From: Hellea sp.
GTDB lineage: Bacteria > Pseudomonadota > Alphaproteobacteria > Caulobacterales > Maricaulaceae
Assembly: GCA_020629135.1 (NCBI GenBank)
Contig: JAHDDX010000002.1
Coordinates: forward strand, 1-64,000
Direction: 5' to 3'
Length of the DNA stretch: 64,000 bases
Shown here: positions 29,881 to 38,755 of the stretch, in pieces
How positions within the stretch are numbered: position 1 is the stretch's first letter
How the letters are laid out: each line of letters opens with the position of its first letter
Translations under genes and position numbers: made by a program
Notes under the pieces: generated by a model
Told to the model about the DNA's origin: nothing
Seen by the model: the letters and a program-made list of their open reading frames with translations, nothing else
The model's database searches: none

Positions 29881-30936
29881 ATGAAACAGGATGTTCTGGT
29901 TTTTATCGGGCGGTTCCAGCCCTTTCACATTGGTCACAAATTTGTTGTCGACGCAGCCCTTGAACAGGCTGAGCATGTTATTGTCTTGGCGGGGTCTGCT
30001 AATCGCTCCCCCTGCCTGAGAAATCCCTGGTCGTTTGAAGAGCGCCGGGACATGATCCGAAAAGTCTATCCCTATGAGACCGGGACTGATCGGCTGATTG
30101 TCCGTCCGCTTGATGATACGCTTTATAATGACGAAGCCTGGACCTCAAACGTCCAGAAGACCGTCATGGAAACCGTCGCTGAGCTTGGCTTTGACAGATA
30201 CAATCCGGCCAAAATTGGCCTGATCGGGCACAGCAAAGACAACACTTCTTATTATTTGAAATTGTTCCCGCAATGGAATTCTGTGAACGTCCCCCACGAA
30301 GTCGGCGTATTTAATGCAACCGATATTCGGGCCGCCTATTTCAAAGGCGCGCCGACCATTCCGCATGATATTATCCCCAAAGAAATCAGCGCCTATCTCA
30401 AAGACTATATGATGGGCGAAGCCTTTCGCCGGATTTGCGCCGAAGCGCGTTGGGCCGTGGATTACAAGGCCTCCTGGTCAAGCGCGCCCTTTCCGCCGAC
30501 TTTTGTCACCGTTGACAATGTCGTCGTGCAGAGCGGTCATGTTTTGATGATCCGGCGCGGTGGTCAACCCGGCAAGGGCTTACTGGCCTTGCCCGGCGGT
30601 TTTGTTGATCACAATGAGACCCTGCTTGAAAGTGCGATCCGCGAACTGCGCGAAGAAACCCGGCTCGCGGATAAGCACGGCCCGTTTCCCATGGGGAAGC
30701 TCAAAGGATTTATGGCCGGACAAGGAGTTTTTGATGACCCGAAACGTTCTGTCCGGGGATATACTCTGACCCATGCCTTCCTGTTCCGATTGCCACCCGC
30801 CAAATCTTTGATGGAGGTGATTGGCGGCGATGATGCGGCCGAAGCGCTTTGGGTGCCGCTCGGGGAACTCGACCCGCGGGACTGTTTTGAAGACCATTAT
30901 TTTATCATCAACAAAATGCTCGACGGCGTGAGTTGA
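29881..30936 (+). CDS. nadM: Bifunctional nicotinamide-nucleotide adenylyltransferase / Nudix hydrolase
   Basis: VFIGRFQPFHIGHKFVV nucleotidyltransferase HIGH motif; Nudix box GGFVDHNETLLESAIRELREET. Confidence 0.92.
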   Translation: MKQDVLVFIGRFQPFHIGHKFVVDAALEQAEHVIVLAGSANRSPCLRNPWSFEERRDMIRKVYPYETGTDRLIVRPLDDTLYNDEAWTSNVQKTVMETVAELGFDRYNPAKIGLIGHSKDNTSYYLKLFPQWNSVNVPHEVGVFNATDIRAAYFKGAPTIPHDIIPKEISAYLKDYMMGEAFRRICAEARWAVDYKASWSSAPFPPTFVTVDNVVVQSGHVLMIRRGGQPGKGLLALPGGFVDHNETLLESAIRELREETRLADKHGPFPMGKLKGFMAGQGVFDDPKRSVRGYTLTHAFLFRLPPAKSLMEVIGGDDAAEALWVPLGELDPRDCFEDHYFIINKMLDGVS

Positions 30937-30989
30937 TCCACCCGCCGGACAGGGAGTCTGTCCGGCCCAACCTTCAAGGAGATTGAAGA

Positions 30990-32405
30990 ATGACCTATAA
31001 ATTTAACCCCTCAGACCATTCCATTTTGCTGGATGTCGACAGCTATAAAGGCTCTCACTTCCTGCAATACCCGCCGGGCACTGAATATGTCAGCAGCTAT
31101 ATTGAGAGCCGTGGCGGCAAATTTGAAAACCATGTCATGTTTGGTTTGCAGGTTTACCTGAAGCGTTATCTCTCCCGACCGATCACCCAGGACGAGATCG
31201 ACTATGCAGCCGAACTTTGGGCGGCTCATGGTGTTCCGTTTAACCGGGCGGGCTGGGAATATATCCTCAAAGAACATGATGGTTTCCTGCCGCTGCAAAT
31301 CAAAGCGGTCAAAGAAGGCACCGTTCTGTCCGTCAAAAATGCGATTGTGCAGATAATCAATACCGACCCGAAGGTCCCTTGGCTGACCTCATTTTTGGAA
31401 ACCGCTTTGCTTCGCGCGGTCTGGTATCCGAGCACAGTGGCGACCTTGTCCTGGACGGTCAAACAGATTATTCGCGGATATCTGAATGAGACTTGCGAAA
31501 ATCCTGAGGCCGAATTGCCGTTTAAGCTTCATGATTTCGGCGCCCGCGGCGTGTCCAGCGCCGAGAGTGCGGCGCTTGGCGGGCTCGCCCATATGGTCAA
31601 TTTCATGGGCTCTGATACTGTCGGTGCGATCGGTTATGCCCGCGCCTATTACGACGAGGCCATGCCGGCCTTTTCAATCCCGGCGGCTGAGCACAGCACC
31701 ATAACCAGCTGGGGCAAAGACCGAGAGATCGACGCCTTTGCCAATATGATCGAACAATTCGGCGGCAAAGATAAACTCGTGGCGGTTGTGTCCGACAGCT
31801 ATGACATCTACAAAGCCACGCGCGACTATTGGGGCGTCCACCTCAAGGAGCGGGTTGAGGCCATGGGCGGAACGCTTGTGGTTCGCCCTGATAGTGGCGA
31901 TCCGCGCATTGTGCCGGTTGAAGTCGTTGAGATTCTGGGCGAGGCCTTTGGATTTGAAACCAATGCCAAAGGTTACAATGTTCTGCCCAGCTGTGTTCGC
32001 GTCATCCAGGGCGACGGGGTCAACCCGGACAGTATTCGCGATATTTTGCAAGCCTTGAAAGACAAGGGCTGGTCCGCGGAAAACATCGCATTCGGAATGG
32101 GCGGCGCGCTCTTACAAAAAGGGGTTGATCGCGACACCATGAAATGGGCGATGAAGGCCAATGCCACCAAACGCGCGGGTGATCCGGTCTGGCATGATGT
32201 GTTCAAAGACCCGATCACCGATAAAGGCAAAATCTCCAAGCGCGGCATTCAAGCCTTGATCAAAACCGAATCTGGCTTTGAAAATGTGCGACGGGATAGC
32301 ATACCAGACACGGTTCAGGACCTGCTTGAAACTGTTTGGGAAAATGGAAAACTTCTGCGGGACCAGTCTTTGGCAGACGTTCGGGCCTTGAGCGAAATAT
32401 TTTAA
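30990..32405 (+). CDS. nadV: Nicotinamide phosphoribosyltransferase (NAMPT/NadV)
   Basis: LLDVDSYKGSHFLQYPPGTEYVSSYIESRGG; HDFGARGVSS; VRPDSGDP; FGMGGALLQK. Confidence 0.93.
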   Translation: MTYKFNPSDHSILLDVDSYKGSHFLQYPPGTEYVSSYIESRGGKFENHVMFGLQVYLKRYLSRPITQDEIDYAAELWAAHGVPFNRAGWEYILKEHDGFLPLQIKAVKEGTVLSVKNAIVQIINTDPKVPWLTSFLETALLRAVWYPSTVATLSWTVKQIIRGYLNETCENPEAELPFKLHDFGARGVSSAESAALGGLAHMVNFMGSDTVGAIGYARAYYDEAMPAFSIPAAEHSTITSWGKDREIDAFANMIEQFGGKDKLVAVVSDSYDIYKATRDYWGVHLKERVEAMGGTLVVRPDSGDPRIVPVEVVEILGEAFGFETNAKGYNVLPSCVRVIQGDGVNPDSIRDILQALKDKGWSAENIAFGMGGALLQKGVDRDTMKWAMKANATKRAGDPVWHDVFKDPITDKGKISKRGIQALIKTESGFENVRRDSIPDTVQDLLETVWENGKLLRDQSLADVRALSEIF

Positions 32406-32481
32406 ATCCAGCATGGCCGGTTCGCCGGCCATAACTGCCCTGCCCGCTTGCCAAATCGGACTGTTGGCGTAGAACGCTCTT

Positions 32482-32928
32482 ATGAAAAAATTATGTCTTA
32501 TTCCAGTTGCCACTCTGATCCTGAGCGCTTGTGCGACAACGCCGGATCCGGCCAAAGTCTGCACCGCTGAATGGATACAGCCCCGCACAGAAAAAGCCGT
32601 CAGCGCCATTGAAAAAGACACGCGCGGCGTGATTAAAAACCTGCGCAAAGTTGCCCTGAGCTATGCGGATGGTAAGAAGCCCGGACCGTTGACGATGTGG
32701 TCTCTGTCCAATTCCGTTAAAAAACTGGAAAGTGAGCTTGAGAGTGGACGCGGCATTCGCGACCTGCGTATGCTCGCCCGGACTTGCGATGATCCGAAAA
32801 TCATCTCGGATACGATGGGACGTTATCTGCGCTCCCACAATCTTCCTGACGGTTTAATCCGCTTTATTGAAAACCTGGATGATTATCAAAAAATCCTGTC
32901 ACCGGAATTTGGCTTGGAAAAAACATAA
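32482..32928 (+). CDS. Hypothetical lipoprotein
   Basis: Lipobox LILSACA. Confidence 0.65.
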   Translation: MKKLCLIPVATLILSACATTPDPAKVCTAEWIQPRTEKAVSAIEKDTRGVIKNLRKVALSYADGKKPGPLTMWSLSNSVKKLESELESGRGIRDLRMLARTCDDPKIISDTMGRYLRSHNLPDGLIRFIENLDDYQKILSPEFGLEKT

Positions 32929-32979
32929 AATTTTTAGCCCGGACTCGCCCAATCTAGACTTTAATGTTAAGGCTCGATC

Positions 32980-33324
32980 ATGGCTTTGATGATCTTGTTC
33001 TTTTTCATTCCACTCATAATCCCATTTTTGATTGTCGGGTTTTGGCGAAGAAGGCCCGTTTGGGCCTTTATTGTAGCCGCGGTATTTGCCATGCTTTTAC
33101 CAGCCGCCACGGGTATAGTTAAGACGGTTCAAGCCCTCCATATTTACGGCGCAGGCGATCCACAATTAATGGCTGGCGGAATAAGTGAAGCGCTCGTGAC
33201 AACTTTGCTTTCAGCTATTGTATACCTGCCGCTCCTGTTTGGATTTCAATGGATTATTCGACGTCATTTTAGAGACAAAGACGCCGAAAAACTCGCCGAG
33301 AAGAACGTTCAAAATAATAGCTAA
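32980..33324 (+). CDS. Hypothetical membrane protein
   Basis: Three predicted TM segments. Confidence 0.55.
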   Translation: MALMILFFFIPLIIPFLIVGFWRRRPVWAFIVAAVFAMLLPAATGIVKTVQALHIYGAGDPQLMAGGISEALVTTLLSAIVYLPLLFGFQWIIRRHFRDKDAEKLAEKNVQNNS

Positions 33325-33395
33325 AACCAACTAAATACGGTTTCTGACTACCTAGTTGATTGACCTTTTTCACTGTCAGGCGTAAAGCGCGCGCC

Positions 33396-34307
33396 ATGAC
33401 TTATTGTGTAGCGGCGCTGTACCATTTTACCCGCCTGAACGACTTTGAAGAACTGAAAGCACCACTTTTGGATCTGTGCAATATGTACGGAATTAAGGGG
33501 ACAATTCTGCTTGCCCGCGAAGGGATTAACGGCACGGTAGCAGGCACGGATCAAGCCATCGCAGATATGCTGGGTTTTCTGCGCGCAGACCCAAGACTGA
33601 CCCAATTGGAGCATAAAGAAAGCCGCGCGACCGAGATGCCGTTTTACCGAATGAAGGTTCGGTTGAAAAAAGAAATCGTCACCATGGGCGTGGACGGCGT
33701 TGACCCCAATGACATTGTTGGCACTTATGTCGCCCCGGCGGATTGGAACGAACTGATCTCGGACCCTGATGTGGTTTTAATCGACACCCGTAATGACTAT
33801 GAAGTTGAGATTGGCACATTTAAGGGGGCCATTAATCCCAATACCGAAACTTTTCGCGAATTCCCGCAATGGGTCGCTGACAATCAGGACCAGCTAAAAA
33901 AACCCAAAGTCGCTATGTTTTGCACCGGCGGCATTAGGTGTGAAAAAGCCAGCTCTTTCATGAAACAGCAAGGCTATGATGAGGTCTTTCATCTGAAAGG
34001 CGGTATCTTGAAATATCTGGAAACCCAACCCGAAGACGAAAGCCTTTGGGAAGGCGATTGTTTCGTCTTTGATCAGCGCGTCGCTGTAGGACACGGCCTA
34101 AGCGAAAGTGATTATGATCAGTGCTTTGCCTGCCGTTATCCGATTACTGAAGATGACAAAGAACACCCACTTTATGTCAAAGGCGTCTCCTGTCCGCGCT
34201 GTCACAACCGCATGAGCGAAGACCAACGCGCCCGTTTCGCTGAACGCCAGAAACAAATCGAACTGGCCAAGCAACGGGGTGAAGCCCATATTGGCCGGGA
34301 CGGATAG
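33396..34307 (+). CDS. trhO: Rhodanese-like tRNA uridine(34) hydroxylase
   Basis: [45 protein letters not shown] rhodanese loop. Confidence 0.92.
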   Translation: MTYCVAALYHFTRLNDFEELKAPLLDLCNMYGIKGTILLAREGINGTVAGTDQAIADMLGFLRADPRLTQLEHKESRATEMPFYRMKVRLKKEIVTMGVDGVDPNDIVGTYVAPADWNELISDPDVVLIDTRNDYEVEIGTFKGAINPNTETFREFPQWVADNQDQLKKPKVAMFCTGGIRCEKASSFMKQQGYDEVFHLKGGILKYLETQPEDESLWEGDCFVFDQRVAVGHGLSESDYDQCFACRYPITEDDKEHPLYVKGVSCPRCHNRMSEDQRARFAERQKQIELAKQRGEAHIGRDG

Positions 34308-34313
34308 ATCGTT

Positions 34314-34784
34314 ATGCGCGGCGCAAATCAGGACAGCTGGGACCGGAAAAAATTCAAAAATTTGAAAAAAATCCCCTATGCGGATGAGTTTGATCCGTCT
34401 GAGGTTCGAACACTTAAACGTGGCCTTGTTCCAAAAGCCAAAGAAGACAAGTGGTTCATCTATTTTAAAAAACACACAATGTTTTTTCACCGCCGTAGAA
34501 CCGGTCAAGGCGCTTATCAGGTTCGGCTTAAATTACGACGGGATGGTTCAGCCAAAGTGAAATGGGCCAAGGCCAGCAAGGATGTAATCGTAATTGACAA
34601 ACATTATGAAGCCGCTTTGCTCGACTTTCTAATCGCGAATTTATTGCTGGAACTGGATATCGATTTTCCCAGGCATGTTAAAATTGAAGAACCCGCCAAA
34701 GGTGTGTTTCAGAAAACGGTCGCCGGCACCGAAAACAAAGAGACTATCGTCTCCAAAAGAGATTTGCGAGGCGCGTTTAAATAG
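34314..34784 (+). CDS. Hypothetical basic protein
   Basis: 156 aa Lys/Arg-rich; KWFIYFKKHTMFFHRRRTGQGAYQVRL. Confidence 0.6.
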   Translation: MRGANQDSWDRKKFKNLKKIPYADEFDPSEVRTLKRGLVPKAKEDKWFIYFKKHTMFFHRRRTGQGAYQVRLKLRRDGSAKVKWAKASKDVIVIDKHYEAALLDFLIANLLLELDIDFPRHVKIEEPAKGVFQKTVAGTENKETIVSKRDLRGAFK

Positions 34785-36222
34785 GCGGGTCAAATTCAAT
34801 GTTATCGGCCGCGATCGTTACTGCGACCCCCTGCTCGGCAAATGCTTTTTGCAAAAACAATTCCGGTTGTTCTACCAATCCCAAGGTCATTTCATTTATT
34901 GTATCTCGCGCTTTCATTCCCCCGGAACATTGGCCTAAAGATTCCAGGTAAAGATCTTGACCATATAATCCGTCTTGACTGGAACTTATCATCGATTTCC
35001 AAATGTCTATATAGTCGAGCTCGTCGGGTCTACATGCGAGATCGGTTAACAATCCAATGACAAATCCACAGTCATAATAATCCCGAAAACGACCTTCTTT
35101 GGCGGCCAGATTTAAAGGACCACGACCAAGAGCTGCACCACATTGCCGATAAAAACCACTGGTTTTTTGGTTCAAAAATTCGGGCGTCGCAAGATCATTC
35201 TTCAAGACCGCTTTGTAGGTCAACATATCAGCCCCACCTTCATGTAACCATTGAGCATCCATAATATCAGAACTTTCGTCTTCAGGTCTGATAGTGAAAT
35301 AATCCGGTTTTGCCGCTCCGAAGGCGTTCCACACATGCGCAACTTCATGCGCCGCAACCCAAGCTAGCTCCAGCCCCAGGGTCCCATCCGCTTTGTCCCA
35401 GCCAGAGCCCGTCAAGTGGAAATGAATCTGATTAGATAATACGCCGCCTTCTATCGATGTCCCTTGCATTTGTTCATCCGGCATGAATGAAATTAAAGTC
35501 AGTCTGTTTGGACCATCCGCTGCGCCGAGTTTGGCATTAAAATAAGCGGCTGAGAGGGTCATTACATCGGTAATTTTGGATCTTAGCTCATCCGGAAGCC
35601 CGGGATCGACAATTAGCGACCCGCCACTAAATTCACTTACCGGGACATTTCCGAAAACGGCATATGTATCCGTCTCGTCTGTTGTTCCGGTCATAGTGTA
35701 GCGTTTATCGCGCCATTTACCATCGGCGAAAATGGTTTTAAAATGCCCAGGAGTTACCTGTATTTCACTTATACGTTCTGAAGGTTCAAAAGTTCCGTCC
35801 AAATCGGTTGGATGAACCCGAAATTGCCCCATATAGACTCGCTCAGCGCCATTAGAAAATGCGCCGAACAATAAATATTCTTTGGAAATAGGGCCTCGAA
35901 ACGGTGAAACTAAGGCCTCAACACTTTGTATCTTTTTTCCAGATTTAGAATAAATAACATCAACATTATTCCGCCGCTTTAAGTCTAAATCTTCATTTGA
36001 AAATGCCCACTGCTCAGGTCTATGACTTCCGGTATTTCGCAAAAATCCCAGAGCCTCAACCGGTTCTGGAGATTGAATTTTAACCGACCATTTTTCTCCT
36101 GAGAGCGGCTCGATCTCGATCGATATCTGAGATGACCGAGGCTTGCTATCTTTCAACATGTTGTCCTGACAAGCCGATAAAAGGAACGTCAATGCTATTG
36201 CAATATGGTAAATGGAGCGCAT
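34777..36222 (-). CDS. Putative zinc metallopeptidase lipoprotein
   Basis: Lipobox LLSACQ; AAHEVAHVWNAFG HEXXH motif. Confidence 0.65.
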   Translation of the reverse strand: MRSIYHIAIALTFLLSACQDNMLKDSKPRSSQISIEIEPLSGEKWSVKIQSPEPVEALGFLRNTGSHRPEQWAFSNEDLDLKRRNNVDVIYSKSGKKIQSVEALVSPFRGPISKEYLLFGAFSNGAERVYMGQFRVHPTDLDGTFEPSERISEIQVTPGHFKTIFADGKWRDKRYTMTGTTDETDTYAVFGNVPVSEFSGGSLIVDPGLPDELRSKITDVMTLSAAYFNAKLGAADGPNRLTLISFMPDEQMQGTSIEGGVLSNQIHFHLTGSGWDKADGTLGLELAWVAAHEVAHVWNAFGAAKPDYFTIRPEDESSDIMDAQWLHEGGADMLTYKAVLKNDLATPEFLNQKTSGFYRQCGAALGRGPLNLAAKEGRFRDYYDCGFVIGLLTDLACRPDELDYIDIWKSMISSSQDGLYGQDLYLESLGQCSGGMKARDTINEMTLGLVEQPELFLQKAFAEQGVAVTIAADNIEFDPPI

Positions 36223-36287
36223 GTGATCCTCATTTTGACTACATCTGTAATCCATTGCACATTTTGCAATAGTAGGTAAGTTAAACT

Positions 36288-36941
36288 TTGTTACGATCTA
36301 TTCATATTGAAATGCCAAATTCGATTTTATATTCCTTTCGACGATGTCCCTATGCCATGCGCGGGCGGATGGCGCTGCATGTCAGCGGGCTCGACTATGA
36401 ACACCGCGAAGTCCTTTTGCGCGATAAGCCAAAGGACATGCTCGACGCCTCACCCAAAGGGACGGTCCCGGTTTTCATCCTTGGGGACGGCACAGTGATC
36501 GATGAAAGCCTTAATCTGATGGCATATACTTTGGAGCACAATGACCCTATGGGTTGGATGGATGGTGATGATGCTGAGATGGAACATCTGATCCACATAA
36601 ACGACCACAAGTTCAAAACTCATCTCGACCGCTACAAATATGCGAGTCGTTATAAAGACGACGCCAAACGCGGCGATGTGGATTTAGGCCACCGTGAACA
36701 AGCCGAGACCTATATTCGGTCTTATGAAGACCGCCTGCAAAAGGGGAAATATCTTCTTGGGAGCAAGCAAAGCCTGGCCGATATAGCTATTTTTCCATTT
36801 ATGCGCCAATTCGCGAATACGGACCGCACGTGGTGGGATAGTGCTCCCTACCCGGCCACCCATGGCTGGCTTGAACGACACATCAATTCGGATTTGTTCA
36901 AAGCCATTATGGTCAAGCACCCTGTTTGGAAAGCTGAATAG
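36288..36941 (+). CDS. Glutathione S-transferase family protein
   Basis: YSFRRCPYAMRGRMAL; GTVPVFILGDGTVIDESLNLM. Confidence 0.88.
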   Translation: MLRSIHIEMPNSILYSFRRCPYAMRGRMALHVSGLDYEHREVLLRDKPKDMLDASPKGTVPVFILGDGTVIDESLNLMAYTLEHNDPMGWMDGDDAEMEHLIHINDHKFKTHLDRYKYASRYKDDAKRGDVDLGHREQAETYIRSYEDRLQKGKYLLGSKQSLADIAIFPFMRQFANTDRTWWDSAPYPATHGWLERHINSDLFKAIMVKHPVWKAE

Positions 36942-37011
36942 AACATAAACATCGCATTCAGCGATCGCTCAATTCCTATGCTATAGTCTCCGGTAAAATC
37001 GGGAGATTACT

Positions 37012-38220
37012 ATGCGATTTTTGATCATGTTCTTTGGGGCCGTCGGATTATTGACATCGCCAGCGACGGCCCAGATTGACGATATTTTGGACGATATTTT
37101 TGGCAAACGCAGCGGGAACACTTACCCCTATCCGGGAGGCCAGTATCCGGGCTTTGGCACGATTGAAAATATCCCTGTCGAAATTGATATCAGCACACAG
37201 CGTAATCTTGATGACCACATTCTGATCGTCTCAGCCTATGCGCCACCGGTGCCCAATGTGCGCGAAAGCCGACCACGCCTTTTGGGACAAACCCGAATTT
37301 TGCTCAACGGCCTTGGCAATCAAATGAACCTGGTGGTCGCAGCACCGGACACAATTACCCGTGATATTCCCGAGGCCCGGCTGAGCGCCGAGATCATCGA
37401 CGCCAATGATCAGACCGTGATGATCAGCCGGCAAGATGCCTATTACCGGGGTCGCCAACCGGCTGCACTTGAATTGATCGCGAGTGGCCTTGCGGGATCA
37501 AATCCGCCGCCGCCCATTTCTGGCACGGTTGAAACCGTGCGCGGTGATGTCAATATTGCTAGTCAGAACAACCAGCTTTTCAGAGGCGGCACCCTAGTAG
37601 TTGAACTGGTAGAAGATGGACTCGCTGGCGGGCCAGGCGCGCAGACAGTACTAGGCCAAACCCGGATCGATATTGATCAGAAATCTCCGCCCTTTGCCTT
37701 TGAGCTCGACCATGTGAGGTCCGGCGGATCAAATGCACCTGTAAACCTACGGGCCTATATCGAAGACTGGGCTGGACGCCGGGTCATGGAATCGGCGACC
37801 CCGACCAGTTACCGCGGCGCGGGTTCGAATTATAAACTGATGCTCTCGCCCTATTCCGGTACAAGTGTCGTCACTGGCCATCCGGCAACAAGGAATAACC
37901 GTGTGGAAGGCGAAGCGCAATTTGATGCTTTTAAAGGCCTTCCGTCTGGCTCTCGCCTCGAGATCACCATAATGCGCGACTACGGAACTCCAAGTCAGGA
38001 TAGGGTCATCGCCAAAGACGTCATACAATTGGACGGACGATCCGGCTATATTCGGTTTGACGCCAATACACCCGCTATATTATTTGAAACCGGACGGCCG
38101 GATCCAATCATAAAAGCTGAAATACTCGACGACCGCGACCGAGTATTCTTTACAAGCAGCGATCAAACGCTGGCTCGCGGATTTAACACAATACGCCTTT
38201 CCCCGACATCGGTGTATTGA
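37012..38220 (+). CDS. Secreted protein with three YbaY/YscW-like repeats
   Basis: Signal peptide; three ~100-aa units, each with an acidic/hydrophobic beta pattern and an LGQTRI-like or equivalent strand. Confidence 0.55.
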   Translation: MRFLIMFFGAVGLLTSPATAQIDDILDDIFGKRSGNTYPYPGGQYPGFGTIENIPVEIDISTQRNLDDHILIVSAYAPPVPNVRESRPRLLGQTRILLNGLGNQMNLVVAAPDTITRDIPEARLSAEIIDANDQTVMISRQDAYYRGRQPAALELIASGLAGSNPPPPISGTVETVRGDVNIASQNNQLFRGGTLVVELVEDGLAGGPGAQTVLGQTRIDIDQKSPPFAFELDHVRSGGSNAPVNLRAYIEDWAGRRVMESATPTSYRGAGSNYKLMLSPYSGTSVVTGHPATRNNRVEGEAQFDAFKGLPSGSRLEITIMRDYGTPSQDRVIAKDVIQLDGRSGYIRFDANTPAILFETGRPDPIIKAEILDDRDRVFFTSSDQTLARGFNTIRLSPTSVY

Positions 38221-38236
38221 TCCAAAGGAGGACGGG

Positions 38237-38692
38237 ATGACAACTCTAACAAAAATGACCGCTTTGTGCGGCGCCGCGATTATTGCAGCCTGCGCAAGCA
38301 TGGAAGGCGACAGTAATCAGCCGCGCGGTATCGCGGCTTTTGCCGATGATCCAAGACTTGGCGAAGAAATATCAAAGGTATGCTTTTCCAGTACGATTGA
38401 TGGATTTACGGACGCCACGCGTGACACTGTCGTTTTGAAAAAAGGCGTTTCCGATGAATATATTGTCGAGGTTATGGGGAGTTGCCGCGACCTGAAATAT
38501 GCTCAGCGGATCGGTATTGATACACATCTTAGCTGTTTGACCCGCACAGATTATCTTATCGTCTCGGACAGTGCATTTGGAAATTCAACTGGCATAGGGC
38601 CAGACCGCTGCCCGATCAACCGGATTTACAAATGGGATAGCAAAGCGGAAGAAGAGCCTGCTGAAGCGGAAGCCACAGTCGCAACACAGTAA
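38237..38692 (+). CDS. DUF6491-like lipoprotein
   Basis: Lipobox IIAACA; CFSSTIDGFTDATRDTVVLKKGVSDEYIVEVMGSCRDL. Confidence 0.65.
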   Translation: MTTLTKMTALCGAAIIAACASMEGDSNQPRGIAAFADDPRLGEEISKVCFSSTIDGFTDATRDTVVLKKGVSDEYIVEVMGSCRDLKYAQRIGIDTHLSCLTRTDYLIVSDSAFGNSTGIGPDRCPINRIYKWDSKAEEEPAEAEATVATQ

Positions 38693-38704
38693 ATCGATCC
38701 CAAC

Positions 38705-38736
38705 AAAAAAGGCGGGCCAAAGCCCGCCTTAATTTT
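38705..38736. terminator. Bidirectional terminator
   Basis: AAAAAAGGCGGGC-CAAA-GCCCGCCTTAATTTTT. Confidence 0.85.
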
Positions 38737-38755
38737 TGCTAGTTAAAATTCCAAC

